Assembly (NCBI GenBank): GCA_028292665.1
Contig: JAQGLW010000163.1
Location: 1-59,900 of the forward strand
Length of the DNA: 59,900 bases
Reading direction: 5' to 3'
From: Herminiimonas sp.
GTDB taxonomy: Bacteria > Pseudomonadota > Gammaproteobacteria > Burkholderiales > Burkholderiaceae_D
The translations under genes were made by a program, and so were the position numbers. This document shows positions 25,358-35,870 of the stretch, one piece after another. How positions within the stretch are numbered: position 1 is the stretch's first letter; the number at the start of each line of letters is the position of its first letter. The notes beneath the pieces were generated by a model. That model was not told the origin of the DNA and searched no databases. It saw only the letters and a program-made list of their open reading frames with translations.

Positions 25358-27073
25358 TCAATCCGCGCGTCGATAAAGGCGGAATCGTTCGTCGCGATCG
25401 GATGGCCGGCGCCCCTCCCACAGAAGTTGCCAGCGGCCGTTGAATTCCTTCAGGATTTGCGCGCTGTTTTTTTTGCTCATGCTGTCTTGCAACAGCAGAA
25501 AATCACAACGGCCTTGATTGAATTCTGCAAAGTCGACCTGGCCGAAATAGGCAAACGACGCTCGTTGCGCCGGGCCGATATTGGTATTCACGCAATACCC
25601 TGCAGGCGGCAGTTTCGATGCGATTTGATCGGCGACTCCCGCATAGCTTTTGCCGTAATTGATCCATGGCAGCCACAGAGTCATCAGCAGCAGCCAGCAT
25701 AGAATCACGCCGCCCGATGACAGCACAACGGCGCGCCACAATACGGATGGATGGCGCGAGATGCGCCAATGGACCAGCAATATCCAGCCGATGGTTGCCG
25801 ATGCGGCGATGAGCATGGCAATCAGATTGAACTCGGGTTTGAATCCGGGAGCAAGCTTGAATGCATTTTTCGCAATCTGCGCCGGCCATCCGGTCTGCTT
25901 TGCAATCCAGCCGACCCAGATGAATGCGGCGCACATCGTCAATGTCATCACCGAGAACCAGTCGACCGCATTGATTGCGCCGCGTTTCATCGTCGGCAAG
26001 CCGAACGCCGCCAGCATCGCCAGAGGCGGCAGCAGGGGCAGCAAAATGCCTTCCTCCGAGTGCGGATTGAACAATCCCAGCACGGTGAATGCAGCGATAA
26101 AAGCCAGAGGCAACGTGATATGGAGCGCCTTGTGTTGCTTGCGCCAGGCGTACACCGCCCATCCCGCGAACGGCCATGCCGGCCATGTGAACCAGATGCC
26201 GTACTTCAGCAAATAAACCAGCCTGTCCCACGATGGCCAGTTGAACTGGTCAATATTCCATGCCATCCACCCAGCAGACATGGACTCATTGAATGGAGGC
26301 ACGAGATGACGTGCCAGCAGCCATGCTGCGGTGACAATCAATCCGCAAGGCAGGGAAATCAGGACCAGCCGCAACGCGACCAGCTTTTCCCGAACCGCCG
26401 ACAAAACGAGCAATGCAATCCACAATGCCGCCGGGACAAGCCAGCCGCGCGTGAGCACCAGCAGACCCAGCGTGATGCCGAGCGTCATTGCCGCGCGCAT
26501 CGAATGCGATTCGAACAGGCGCGCAGTCGCATACAGCGCGAAAGCCAGCAACGAAATCTGCAATGCCTCGGCACTCGTCTCATGGCTATGCAAAAGCAAT
26601 CCAAGGCAGCCGAGATAAATCAGCAAAGCACCGTCAGCCAGCGTGCGTCCGAAATCCTTGGGCTCCGGCTGCCCGCCGAAAGCAAGCCGCAGAGGCTGCG
26701 CTTCAGGACGCCGGCCGAGCAGATAAGTCGCATACCAGACGGACAGCGAACCGATCAAAAAGAATCCGATAGTGGAAATGCGCGCAGCCAGCGCATCGCC
26801 CAGCAGCCCGCCGAACAGTTTGATGAAAATCGCGCCGATCCAGAAAGCCAGCGGCCCTTTCTCCGGCATTGGCAGGCCAACGATATGCGGCCACAGCCAA
26901 TCCTGCAATCCGCCATGCGCCATGGTCCACATGATGCCGAATCCGGCGGCATCGTCGGTCTTCCACGGGTCGCGGCGAATCAGGCCGGGAAGAATATAGA
27001 GCAGACATAAGGCAACCAATCCCCAGCGCGGGAGTGCTGATGTGGCGGAAGCGGGGAGACGGACTGGCTTCAT
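25358..27073 (-). CDS. GT39/ArnT-like membrane glycosyltransferase
   Basis: I place the start at the ATG at 27073 (571 residues); the longer frame adds a non-family leader. About 12 membrane segments are present. The N-terminal loop has the acid pair expected of lipid-phosphate-sugar transferases (RDPWKTDDAAGFG), followed by MPEKGPLAFWIGA and GRRPEAQPLR. A periplasmic C-terminal domain follows the last helix. ArnT-like enzymes move sugars from undecaprenyl phosphate to lipid A or protein. It is the first gene of an operon with MATE and a serine hydrolase. Acceptor and sugar are unknown. Confidence 0.88.
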   Translation of the reverse strand: MKPVRLPASATSALPRWGLVALCLLYILPGLIRRDPWKTDDAAGFGIMWTMAHGGLQDWLWPHIVGLPMPEKGPLAFWIGAIFIKLFGGLLGDALAARISTIGFFLIGSLSVWYATYLLGRRPEAQPLRLAFGGQPEPKDFGRTLADGALLIYLGCLGLLLHSHETSAEALQISLLAFALYATARLFESHSMRAAMTLGITLGLLVLTRGWLVPAALWIALLVLSAVREKLVALRLVLISLPCGLIVTAAWLLARHLVPPFNESMSAGWMAWNIDQFNWPSWDRLVYLLKYGIWFTWPAWPFAGWAVYAWRKQHKALHITLPLAFIAAFTVLGLFNPHSEEGILLPLLPPLAMLAAFGLPTMKRGAINAVDWFSVMTLTMCAAFIWVGWIAKQTGWPAQIAKNAFKLAPGFKPEFNLIAMLIAASATIGWILLVHWRISRHPSVLWRAVVLSSGGVILCWLLLMTLWLPWINYGKSYAGVADQIASKLPPAGYCVNTNIGPAQRASFAYFGQVDFAEFNQGRCDFLLLQDSMSKKNSAQILKEFNGRWQLLWEGRRPSDRDERFRLYRRAD

Positions 27074-27200
27074 CGGGGATAGTGGATCGGATTCTTTATT
27101 TTTCTGATTCGGCGATATTGTGCCGCAAAAATTTCCGGCGGTGTGATTCGTTATGCCGCAAAAAATCACGAGTCCTGCCAATTATTGCGTGCAAGTAAAT

Positions 27201-27226
27201 AAAAAAGGCAGCCGCAGCTGCCTTTT
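27201..27226 (-). terminator. Intrinsic terminator of rpmE2
   Basis: GGCAGC / GCTGCC stem with a four-base loop, flanked by an A-run and T-run; read on the minus strand it ends in TTTTTT. It lies 18 bases past the rpmE2 stop. Confidence 0.85.
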
Positions 27227-27243
27227 GAAACGAAGCGGCAGAA

Positions 27244-27510
27244 TTAACCTGCAGCCTGGGTCTTGGAACCGCGCGTACCGAATTTCTGGCGGAATTTTTC
27301 CACACGGCCGGCGGTATCGACGATCTTGTGCTTGCCGGTATAGAAAGGATGCGACTCGGCCGATACCTCGATCTTCACGAGCGGGTAGTCTTTTCCTTCG
27401 AAATTGACTGTTTCACGCGTCTGGATGGTCGAGCGGGTGATGAATTTAAAATCGCAGGACAGGTCGTGGAAAACGACTTCGCGATAATTCGGGTGAATAT
27501 TTTCTTTCAT
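27244..27510 (-). CDS. rpmE2: Ribosomal protein L31 type B
   Basis: The 88-residue product starts [16 protein letters not shown] and ends in a Lys/Arg tail. It lacks the CxxC zinc ligands of type A L31, having only one Cys (DLSCDF), so it is the zinc-free type B form. The ATG at 27510 is the family start; the nine-codon extension upstream is not. Gene order trxA-rho-rpmE2 is common in betaproteobacteria. It has its own promoter region. Confidence 0.96.
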   Translation of the reverse strand: MKENIHPNYREVVFHDLSCDFKFITRSTIQTRETVNFEGKDYPLVKIEVSAESHPFYTGKHKIVDTAGRVEKFRQKFGTRGSKTQAAG

Positions 27511-27604
27511 TTCTGCCTCAAATAGTTGGGTAGCCAATCGCCACTTCGTCGGTCGCCGTGCTTCTTGACCCGATTGCCGATCACTTGCCGGAAGTAAAGC
27601 GCAA

Positions 27605-27610
27605 ATTATA
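27605..27610 (-). promoter_or_regulatory. Likely -10 box of rpmE2
   Basis: The minus strand carries a perfect TATAAT here, about 95 bases upstream of the rpmE2 start. The -35 region is weak (GGTGCA 17 bases upstream). The remaining 27611-27785 gap to rho has no supported gene. Confidence 0.5.
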
Positions 27611-27785
27611 CAATGAAATCATGTATTTGCACCATTGATGCGAATGCGCATCCCGATACGCACAGCCATGGCGGGAATCCGGGGTGAAACGGTGGTGTAT
27701 GGCATACAGGGCGGCATGACGACCTTGCTGCAAGCGGTTGAGGCGTGCGGCGTAGTCGCTTTCGTCTGTTCCGGGAGTCGAACTG

Positions 27786-29051
27786 TCAGCTGCCGCCGCG
27801 CCGCATCATGTCGAAGAACTCGGCGTTATTCTTGGTGGACTTCATTTTGTCCAGAATAAATTCCATCGCTTCGATTTCATCCATCCCGTAAAGCAGCTTG
27901 CGCAGGACCCATATTTTTTGCAACTGATCCGGTTTGATCAGCAGTTCCTCGCGGCGGGTCCCGGATTTGTTGAGGTTGATCGACGGATAGACGCGTTTTT
28001 CGGCCAGACGGCGTTCAAGATGCACTTCCATGTTGCCGGTGCCTTTGAACTCTTCGTAGATCACGTCGTCCATGCGGCTGCCGGTTTCGATCAGCGCTGT
28101 GGCGATAATGGTAAGCGAACCGCCTTCTTCAATGTTGCGCGCCGCGCCGAAGAAGCGCTTCGGGCGCTGCAGCGCGTTGGCATCGACGCCGCCGGTCAGG
28201 ACCTTGCCGGATGCGGGAATCACGGTGTTGTAGGCGCGCGCCAGACGCGTGATCGAATCGAGCAGGATCACCACGTCTTTTTTCATTTCGACCAGGCGCT
28301 TGGCTTTTTCAAGCACCATTTCCGCTACCTGCACGTGGCGGGTCGCCGGTTCGTCGAATGTCGATGCAACCACTTCGCCGCGTACCGAACGTTGCATCTC
28401 GGTCACTTCCTCCGGGCGCTCGTCGATCAGCAGCACGATCAGGATGGTATCCGGATGGTTGGTCGTGATCGCATGCGCAATGTGCTGCAGCATGACCGAT
28501 TTGCCTGATTTCGGCGATGCGACCAGCAAGCCGCGCTGTCCTCTGCCGATCGGCGCGATCATGTCGATGATGCGGCCGGTGATGTTTTCTTCGCCGCGCA
28601 TGTCGCGCTCGAGAGTCATTACCTTGTTCGGATGCAGCGGCGTCAGGTTTTCAAACAGGATCTTGTGCTTGGAAGCCTCGGGCGGTTCGCCGTTGACTTT
28701 ATCCACCTTGACCAGCGCGAAATAACGCTCGCCGTCTTTCGGGGTGCGCACTTCGCCTTCGATCGAATCGCCGGTATGCAGATTGAAGCGCCGGATCTGC
28801 GATGGCGAGATGTAAATGTCGTCAGTGGACGCCATGTAGCTGGCGTCGGGCGAACGCAGGAAGCCGAAGCCGTCGGGCAGGACTTCGAGAGCGCCGTCGC
28901 CGAAAATCTGTTCGCCGCTTTTCGCGCGTTTTTTCAGGATCGCGAACATCAATTCCTGTTTGCGCAGGCGTGCCGCATTGTCAATGTCGAGGCCGATGGC
29001 CATTTCCAGTAAAGCTGAGACGTGTAGCGCCTTGAGTTCAGATAAGTGCAT
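27786..29051 (-). CDS. rho: Transcription termination factor Rho
   Basis: The 421-residue product has the N-terminal helical bundle ([18 protein letters not shown]), the RNA-binding cold-shock-like domain ([20 protein letters not shown]) and the RecA-like ATPase with P-loop [10 protein letters not shown] (about 178-187), [13 protein letters not shown], and the Q/R-loop region [20 protein letters not shown]. Length equals that of typical Rho. The leader of 154 bases between trxA and rho contains a long inverted repeat. It is essential in many bacteria. Confidence 0.98.
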   Translation of the reverse strand: MHLSELKALHVSALLEMAIGLDIDNAARLRKQELMFAILKKRAKSGEQIFGDGALEVLPDGFGFLRSPDASYMASTDDIYISPSQIRRFNLHTGDSIEGEVRTPKDGERYFALVKVDKVNGEPPEASKHKILFENLTPLHPNKVMTLERDMRGEENITGRIIDMIAPIGRGQRGLLVASPKSGKSVMLQHIAHAITTNHPDTILIVLLIDERPEEVTEMQRSVRGEVVASTFDEPATRHVQVAEMVLEKAKRLVEMKKDVVILLDSITRLARAYNTVIPASGKVLTGGVDANALQRPKRFFGAARNIEEGGSLTIIATALIETGSRMDDVIYEEFKGTGNMEVHLERRLAEKRVYPSINLNKSGTRREELLIKPDQLQKIWVLRKLLYGMDEIEAMEFILDKMKSTKNNAEFFDMMRRGGS

Positions 29052-29126
29052 AGTAAGTGTGTCCCGGGATGGGAATGTAATAGGAGGGGGAGGGAACTGC
29101 GTGGTGGTGTAAATTGTTAATCATTG

Positions 29127-29164
29127 CGGGACAGAGTCAACAAACATTGCAGCATTCTGTCCCG
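29127..29164 (-). promoter_or_regulatory. Inverted repeat in the rho leader
   Basis: Perfect 9-bp arms CGGGACAGA (29127-29135) and TCTGTCCCG (29156-29164) are separated by 20 bases, 76 bases upstream of the rho start. Rho genes are autoregulated through their leader in other bacteria; this repeat is a candidate structure for that. It could also end the trxA transcript, though no T-run follows on the minus strand. Confidence 0.4.
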
Positions 29165-29205
29165 ACAAGTCAAGCAGCACTGCGAGCGCACCGCTGCAAC
29201 TGGTA

Positions 29206-29532
29206 TCAGATGTTGCTGTCGATGAATGAAGTAAGCTGGCCTTTGCCCATGGCACCCACTTTCTGGGCCGCCGCCACTCCGTTTTTAAACAGGATCAGCG
29301 TCGGTATGCCGCGAATGCCGAACTTGGCGGGCACTGCCTGATTGGCATCGACATCCATTTTTGCGATCTGGATCTTGCCGTCATATTCCTTGGCGACTTC
29401 TTCCAGGATCGGCGCAATCATTTTGCACGGGCCGCACCATTCTGCCCAGAAATCGACCAATACCGGCTTGTCGGATTTGAGGACGTCGGATTCAAAGGAG
29501 GTGTCGGTAATGTATTTGATGTTTTCGCTCAT
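29206..29532 (-). CDS. trxA: Thioredoxin
   Basis: The 108-residue product has the active site WCGPC at 32-36, the buried Asp (LVDFWAEW), the cis-Pro motif GIPTLILF and Gly-rich C-terminal part. It is a complete class I thioredoxin that reduces cytoplasmic disulphides. It is the first gene of the trxA-rho-rpmE2 set and diverges from addB-addA. Confidence 0.98.
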   Translation of the reverse strand: MSENIKYITDTSFESDVLKSDKPVLVDFWAEWCGPCKMIAPILEEVAKEYDGKIQIAKMDVDANQAVPAKFGIRGIPTLILFKNGVAAAQKVGAMGKGQLTSFIDSNI

Positions 29533-29720
29533 GGTTTCCTCGTTGTGAGGGAAAAAGGGGTCAATTTGCGCCGGTGTGACTTACGATTCCTGCCTGAGCC
29601 TGTACCTGACACTGCCGGAACTGCAATAGGCAAATGGAGACGTGGTACTCGAATTCAAGGTTTTTGAAAGGTGCGGCAAGAAGTAATGCGGCGGGGAATT
29701 GGATAAATCATAACCCATTT

Positions 29721-29749
29721 TTGCAAAAAGCGTATTACGAACGCATAAT
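29721..29749 (+). promoter_or_regulatory. Candidate sigma-70 promoter of addB-addA
   Basis: TTGCAA (29721-29726) and CATAAT (29744-29749) are 17 bases apart, about 88 bases before the addB ATG. The whole 304-bp gap to trxA (29533-29836) shows no other gene. Confidence 0.5.
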
Positions 29750-29836
29750 TTTCACGCCGACTCGCATAAAATGCCACTAACCAACTGGGGCGCCGTTCAG
29801 AAATGTGTCCCTTCACCCTAATCATTTCGAGCCCTC

Positions 29837-32536
29837 ATGCTGCATAGCGCCCTGTTGATCCAGCCTTCCGCCGCCTTTTGGCCTCAAGTCGCGCATGCAT
29901 TTCTGGATAATGGGGAGTTGATCGGGACGACACTTGGGCCGCGGCGCGATTTGTCGTCAATCCGCGTGGTGGTGCCGACTTTTGCTCATGCCCGGCTGCT
30001 CAAGGAGGCACTGGCGCGCCAGCTCGCAGGAGCTTTCATTCCTCCCCGGATCACCACCTTGTCGGCTTGGCTTGGATCGCTTCCTCCCGATTCCGGCGCC
30101 GCGATGCCGGAATCGGGCAGCGAGCGCTTGATGTCGCTGTATGCGGAGCTGCGCCAGCATGCGTGGCTGAAAAAATTGTTTGCCGCACGCCGCAATACCG
30201 ATCTGCTGCCGCTGGCGCAGACACTATTGACGCTGTCGGATGAATTGACGCAGAGCCTGTTGCCGACCGTTCAATCGACGCCTGATGCCATCGCGGACCG
30301 CTGGCAGGCGGCGCTTGCGCAATTGTCTCCTTCGGCGCGCGACCTGTTATCCGATGAAGCGCAACTGGTCTGGTCGATATGGAAAAGCCAGCTCGACGGC
30401 AACCATGCCTGCGTCGCACGCTATGCAGAAATGATGCGTCTTGCCGAGCGCGCCGAAGACCCGCTGGTATGGGTAACGCCGACCGAACCGGACGCCTTCG
30501 ATCGCGCGTTTCTCGATGCCTACGGCAAGCGGCAAATGGTGCTGCCGGTCATGCTGGATTGGCGTGCCGCCTCGGTTGATGCGGTGTATGCGGCGGCATG
30601 GAGCGAACTGGTGGAAGGCGGCGCAGCCGAGCCGGCAGGTGCCGCAACCGGCGTTGCCGCACCTGCCGGCTTATCGCTCTGCCGGGCCGGAAGCCTGGAG
30701 GATGAAGCGCTGCGCGGCGCGCAGACCATTATCGGCTGGCTCGCAGCAGGAAAATCGAATGTGGCGATCATTGCCCAGGACCGCGTCGTCGCACGCCGCC
30801 TGCGCGCCTTGCTGGAACGTGCGCAAGTATTTGTCGCGGACGAAACCGGATGGAAGTTGTCGACCACGCGCGCCGCCGCCGCTGTTGCAGCTTGGTTCGA
30901 GGTGGTAGCGGCGCGTGCCGAAACCGTTGCATTGCTGGACCTGTTGAAGTCGCCGTTCATGTTTACCGATCTCGACGATAAATCGGCGCAGGTAATGGCA
31001 ATCGAGGCGACGCTGCGCAGCGCCAATATATCGGGAGGATGGGATGCCGTGACAACTGCGCTGGCCGCTGTGCCTTCGAGCCGCGATGCCGTGCTCAGGC
31101 TTGCAAGGCAGGCGCAATTATTCGCCGGACGGAAAACTCTGCCGGAGTGGATCTCGATAACCAATGGCGCGTTCAGGACATTGGGCATGCGAGCTGCGCT
31201 GGAGACCGATGCGGCAGGCCTGCAAGTCATCGCGATGATGGAGGCGATCGAGCAGGATTGCCATTCGCCGGAACAGGAGTTTTCATTTGCGGAATGGCGT
31301 GCCTTCGTCAGTCTTCAATTGGAATCGACCGCATTTGCGCCTCCCGGAACGGATACCCGTGTCGTCATGCTGCCGTTGAACGGGGCACGCTTGCGTACAT
31401 TCGATGCGGTGCTGCTGGTCGGCGCCGATGCCGATCATTTGCCGTCGCAGAACAGCGAAACCCTGTTTTTTGCCAATGCGGTACGCCGCGAATTGGGACT
31501 GGCGACGCGCGAAAGCCGCCAGCGCCAGCAATTGCGCGACTTCACCGAACTGCTGGCGGCCAATAGCGTAGTGATATTGTCCTGGCAGGCGCAGAAAAAC
31601 GGCGAGCCGAATCCGGTCAGCACGTGGATCGAACGCCTGCAATTGACCCTCGAGCGTTTTGGCCTGCAAAAGCTGCCGGCGCATCAAGTCGAGCTTCAGC
31701 TCCGGCAATTGATATCGTCGCCGCCGAAGATGCCGGCGGCAGTCGCGCCGCAACTGCTGCCCCGCAAACTATCCGCCAGCGCCTACAACAGCTTTGTTGC
31801 ATGCCCTTATCAGTTCTTTGCAACACGGATGCTGGGCCTGTCCGGGCTCGACGAATTATCCGACATGCCTGAAAAACGCGATTACGGCGACTGGCTGCAC
31901 CGAATATTGGCGTTGTATCACGAGACAATCCGCGACCAGGCAATCGGCATCGGCGATCGTGTCGTCCTGTTGAAGGAAATTTCGGAAAAAGTATTCGGCG
32001 AGGCCCTCGGCCGGAATGCCGCGGCGCTCGGCTATTACATGCGTTGGCAAAAGGCGCTTCCTGCCTACCTCGCCTGGGCTAACGAACGGGAAGCGCAAGG
32101 CTGGCGTTTTGTCTTCGGCGAACGATGGTTCGAGAAAACGCTGCAATGGCCGGGCGGCGAAATCACATTGCACGGCCGCGTCGACCGGATCGACGAGAAC
32201 GATAACGGTGCCCGCGCGGTGCTCGACTACAAGACAAATAACGCGCAGTCGCTGCGTGAAAGACTCAAACAGGGCGAAGACCATCAACTGGCATTTTATG
32301 GCCTGTTGTCGGATGTGCCGGTCGCCTCCGCATATTATGTCGCGCTTGAAGCGATGAAAGATAAAACGGGCCATGCGGAAGCCGCGCGTTATGACGAGTG
32401 GCAACAGGCTCTCGGCGAACAGATTGCAGCCGGCATGCGGGCTGTCGCCGAGGGTGCGGCGTTGTCGGCCAGCGGCATCGAGCTGGTATGCCGGTACTGC
32501 GACGTGCGCGGTTTATGCCGCAAGGGAGCCTGGTGA
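29837..32536 (+). CDS. addB: AddB-like PD-(D/E)XK nuclease subunit, probable double-strand-break repair protein
   Basis: This 899-residue protein is the likely AddB partner of the helicase-nuclease encoded next. The C-terminal part has the RecB-type nuclease: YGDWLHRILALYHE, then LDYKTNN with the catalytic Asp and Lys. Four Cys typical of the AddB iron-sulphur cluster are present (FVACPYQFFA; CRYCDVRGLC). The N-terminal helicase-like half has VVVPTFAHARLLKEAL but no recognisable Walker A, so it is probably an inactive helicase used for sequence recognition. The stop overlaps the addA ATG (TGATG). Confidence 0.88.
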   Translation: MLHSALLIQPSAAFWPQVAHAFLDNGELIGTTLGPRRDLSSIRVVVPTFAHARLLKEALARQLAGAFIPPRITTLSAWLGSLPPDSGAAMPESGSERLMSLYAELRQHAWLKKLFAARRNTDLLPLAQTLLTLSDELTQSLLPTVQSTPDAIADRWQAALAQLSPSARDLLSDEAQLVWSIWKSQLDGNHACVARYAEMMRLAERAEDPLVWVTPTEPDAFDRAFLDAYGKRQMVLPVMLDWRAASVDAVYAAAWSELVEGGAAEPAGAATGVAAPAGLSLCRAGSLEDEALRGAQTIIGWLAAGKSNVAIIAQDRVVARRLRALLERAQVFVADETGWKLSTTRAAAAVAAWFEVVAARAETVALLDLLKSPFMFTDLDDKSAQVMAIEATLRSANISGGWDAVTTALAAVPSSRDAVLRLARQAQLFAGRKTLPEWISITNGAFRTLGMRAALETDAAGLQVIAMMEAIEQDCHSPEQEFSFAEWRAFVSLQLESTAFAPPGTDTRVVMLPLNGARLRTFDAVLLVGADADHLPSQNSETLFFANAVRRELGLATRESRQRQQLRDFTELLAANSVVILSWQAQKNGEPNPVSTWIERLQLTLERFGLQKLPAHQVELQLRQLISSPPKMPAAVAPQLLPRKLSASAYNSFVACPYQFFATRMLGLSGLDELSDMPEKRDYGDWLHRILALYHETIRDQAIGIGDRVVLLKEISEKVFGEALGRNAAALGYYMRWQKALPAYLAWANEREAQGWRFVFGERWFEKTLQWPGGEITLHGRVDRIDENDNGARAVLDYKTNNAQSLRERLKQGEDHQLAFYGLLSDVPVASAYYVALEAMKDKTGHAEAARYDEWQQALGEQIAAGMRAVAEGAALSASGIELVCRYCDVRGLCRKGAW

Positions 32537-35500
32537 TGTCCGGCTCGCCGCCGCGCGCTTATGAAGTCAATGACGAGGCGGTCGATGCCCGGGATTTCAC
32601 GAATATTGCATGCGACCCGCTGCGCTCGATCGTGGTCGAAGCTTGCGCCGGCAGCGGCAAGACATGGCTGCTGGTGGCGCGTCTGTTGCGCCTGTTGCTG
32701 GCCGGGACCGAACCGTCGGAATTGCTGGCGATTACCTTCACGCGCAAGGCGGCGCAGGAAATGCGCGAGCGGCTCATGTCATTGCTGCGCGACCTGGCGC
32801 TTGAATCCGATGCGGTGGTCCGGACGCTGCTCGAGGAGCGCGGAGTGGCGGCACAGGATACGCAGCATCTGCTGCCGCTGGCGCGCAGCTTGTACGAGCG
32901 TGTTTTGTCCAGCCCGCACTCCCTGTCGATCGACACGTTCCATAGCTGGTTCGCGCGGCTGATCCAGCTCGCGCCGCTTTCTTCCGGCGTACCGCACGGT
33001 TATGCGTTAACGGAGTCGACCGGGGAGCTGCTTGAGGAGACCTACATACGATTGATGCAATCGCTCAATCAGGCCGAAAACGCTGAATTGAAAGCGGCTT
33101 TGATGACGATGTATGAAATGGCCGGCGACTGGAATACCAAAAAACTGCTTGATGCATTTATCGGCAAACGCGCCGAATGGTGGGCTGCCGCCAAAAACGG
33201 CGCACCGCTGGAGTGGCTGCATGAATTGTGCGGCGGCGACGGCGAGATCGATGCGCGTCTGACCGTGCGGGACGACGACAAGCTGGTTGCCCGTATCCGG
33301 AATGTCGCATGGTTGCTGGGACAAGGCACTGCGGTAAATAAAAAGCGGGCCACCGCAATTGAAATGGCGCTTGCCGCCGATGTCGATCTTGATAATTTCA
33401 ATGCGCTATGCCACGAGTTCTTCGACGGCGACGGCGAATTGCGCAGGAATCTGAAAACAAATGACCTGAAAAAGGCGCTTGAAAACAATCTGGGTAGTGA
33501 CGGTATTGCCGCTTTCGATGATGAATTCTCTGCTCTCGGCAAATCGCTGAAACTCTACTGCAGACGCAGTTTCGAACCGATGGTGCTGGCTTTGAACGAC
33601 GCGCTGTTTACAGTCGGTTCCGCTTACCTGGAACGCTATCAGGCGATCAAGGCCGAGCGCCGCGTTTTCGACTTCGCCGATCTCGAATGGCAGGCATATC
33701 GCTTGCTCACCGATGAACAGCATGCGGCCTATCTGCAGAGCCGTCTGGATGCGCGCTACAAGCATATTCTGCTCGACGAATTCCAGGATACCAATCCTCT
33801 GCAGTGGAGTATCGTCCGCGCATGGCTGAATGCCTATGGCAGCGATGGCGGCAAGCCGAGCGTTTTCATCGTCGGCGATCCGAAGCAGTCGATTTACCGA
33901 TTCCGGCGCGCCGAACCGCGCGTATTCATCGCGGCAAGGGACATGCTTGCCGCACAAGGCGCCGACATCCTGCGCACCAACCAGACGCGGCGCAATGCCG
34001 CTGCGATCGTGAACGTGCTTAACGCCAGCTTCGCCGCCAATCGCATTTTTGCGGCGCAGACCACGCTGGCTGAAAAAACCGGCGCGGTCTGGCGCCTGCC
34101 GCTGATCCGGGCACGGAAAGATGCCCCGGTCGAGGCGGCGCTGTTCACGTTGCGCGATCCGTTGACCACGCCGCGCGATGAAGAGGAAGATGCGCGCCGC
34201 CTGGACGAGGGCAAGGCTGTGGCGCAAGCCATCCTGCGGGCGAAGCGCGCACTGGGCGATTCGCGCAACGTGCGATGGTCCGACGTCATGCTGCTCGTCA
34301 AAAAACGCGCGCATCTGACCGCTTATGAAAGCGCACTGCGTGACGCCGGCATCCCGTTTGTATCCGACAAGCGGGGCGGTTTGCTCGAGTCGCTGGAAGT
34401 GGCCGATCTGATTGCGCTGCTGACTTTCCTGATCACGCCCGGCGACAACCGGTCGCTGGCGCACGTGCTGAAATCGCCGATCATCGGCGCCGGCGACGAT
34501 GATTTGATCGAACTGGCGCAACGCACGGAAAATACCTGGTGGCGGCGTGTGCAGGCGGCGCTGACGGACGGTGCGTCCGAACCGTTGCAGCGTGCCGGCC
34601 GCCTGCTGGAAAAATGGCTGCAAGCGGCGCCGCGTCTGCCTGTGCATGATCTGCTGGATCTGATCCTGCATGACGGACAGTTGATTGCCCGTTATGCGCA
34701 ATCTTCATCGCCGCTGCTGCGCAGCCAGGTTATCGGCAATATCGAGGCATTTACTGAACTCGCCTTGAATCTCGATGCCGGGCGCTACCCCAGTCTGCCG
34801 AAATTCATCGATGCATTGGGCAGGCTGCAGAAAGGCGCCGACAGCGACGCGCCGGACGAGGCGAACATCGACGCGGCGATCGATGCGGTGCGCATCCTGA
34901 CGATTCACAGCGCAAAAGGTCTGGAGGCGGCGATCGTGGTGCTGCTGGATGCAAACCATAGCGAGCCGGCGCGCGACGATATCGGCATCTTGTGCGATTG
35001 GCCGCAGGATGCCGATGCGCCGACGCATTTCTCCGCATTCGGACGCAACAGCGAGCGCGGCGCGGCGCGCGATGCATTGTTCGCAGCCGAAGAAGATTTC
35101 AGGGCGCAGGAAGACTGGAACCTGTTTTATGTCGCCGCCACGCGCGCGAAGGAATTGTTGATAGTCAGCGGCGTAGCCGGCGCGAAAAACGCATCCCCCG
35201 ACGGCATGGTCGAAGGAAGCTGGTATGCGCGATTGCAGGATGCGCAGGATATCGAACCGGACGATGCAGGCAATGCCGCCGTATTGGCGCAGGAAGCCGG
35301 ATTCAGCCTGCACATATTCGATCCTCCGGTGCTTGCAGCTCATGCTGCAGATGCCGCAGCGACGCTGAATACCGACGCGATCGATGAAGGGATCGCACTG
35401 CACGCGGTGCTGGAGCGATTGACCCAGGCGCGCGATTGGCCGGTCAGCGTGCCCGAGGCGGCGGCGATTGCACGCTGGTTGCCGTGTCCGCTTGCATTGG

Positions 35501-35820
35501 CTGTCACCATCCGCGCGCAGGCGCTGACTATCCTGTCGCAGCCGCATCTTGAGCGTTTCTACAACCCGGCGCAGCATCGGATGGCGCGCAATGAAATGGA
35601 CGTGATCGTCGGAGCCGAGTTATTGCGTTTTGACCGTGTAGTCATGTTTGACGATGCAGTCTGGATACTTGATTACAAACGCAATCTGTTTGACAGCGAG
35701 CGGGCAGCCTACCAGGCGCAATTGGCGCGCTATCGTGCAGCGGGGCAAGCGATATTCCTGGGAGAAAATCTCAAGACTGGGTTGATTACCGTCGATGGCC
35801 GGCTGTGGGAAATGGATTGA
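32536..35820 (+). CDS. addA: AddA-like UvrD/RecB helicase-nuclease
   Basis: The 1094-residue product has the superfamily 1 motifs in order: Walker A ACAGSGKT (36-43), ITFTRKAAQEMRERL, motif II ILLDEFQDTNPLQW, motif III GDPKQSIYRFRRAEP, motif V LTIHSAKGLEA and motif VI FYVAATRAKELL. The C-terminus has a nuclease core with VWILDYKRN. With AddB it would resect double-strand ends for RecA. The start at 32536 overlaps the addB stop; the longer frame upstream is a shadow of addB. Confidence 0.93.
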   Translation: MSGSPPRAYEVNDEAVDARDFTNIACDPLRSIVVEACAGSGKTWLLVARLLRLLLAGTEPSELLAITFTRKAAQEMRERLMSLLRDLALESDAVVRTLLEERGVAAQDTQHLLPLARSLYERVLSSPHSLSIDTFHSWFARLIQLAPLSSGVPHGYALTESTGELLEETYIRLMQSLNQAENAELKAALMTMYEMAGDWNTKKLLDAFIGKRAEWWAAAKNGAPLEWLHELCGGDGEIDARLTVRDDDKLVARIRNVAWLLGQGTAVNKKRATAIEMALAADVDLDNFNALCHEFFDGDGELRRNLKTNDLKKALENNLGSDGIAAFDDEFSALGKSLKLYCRRSFEPMVLALNDALFTVGSAYLERYQAIKAERRVFDFADLEWQAYRLLTDEQHAAYLQSRLDARYKHILLDEFQDTNPLQWSIVRAWLNAYGSDGGKPSVFIVGDPKQSIYRFRRAEPRVFIAARDMLAAQGADILRTNQTRRNAAAIVNVLNASFAANRIFAAQTTLAEKTGAVWRLPLIRARKDAPVEAALFTLRDPLTTPRDEEEDARRLDEGKAVAQAILRAKRALGDSRNVRWSDVMLLVKKRAHLTAYESALRDAGIPFVSDKRGGLLESLEVADLIALLTFLITPGDNRSLAHVLKSPIIGAGDDDLIELAQRTENTWWRRVQAALTDGASEPLQRAGRLLEKWLQAAPRLPVHDLLDLILHDGQLIARYAQSSSPLLRSQVIGNIEAFTELALNLDAGRYPSLPKFIDALGRLQKGADSDAPDEANIDAAIDAVRILTIHSAKGLEAAIVVLLDANHSEPARDDIGILCDWPQDADAPTHFSAFGRNSERGAARDALFAAEEDFRAQEDWNLFYVAATRAKELLIVSGVAGAKNASPDGMVEGSWYARLQDAQDIEPDDAGNAAVLAQEAGFSLHIFDPPVLAAHAADAAATLNTDAIDEGIALHAVLERLTQARDWPVSVPEAAAIARWLPCPLALAVTIRAQALTILSQPHLERFYNPAQHRMARNEMDVIVGAELLRFDRVVMFDDAVWILDYKRNLFDSERAAYQAQLARYRAAGQAIFLGENLKTGLITVDGRLWEMD

Positions 35821-35870
35821 CACTCGCCTTCCGATCCCCATACAACAATAAGAATGATGTGCGTCAAGTT

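Noticed and set aside
27635-27859. 74-codon plus-strand frame between rpmE2 and rho
   Set aside because: Runs into the rho gene on the other strand and has no start signal; Cys/Ser/Arg-rich like noise.
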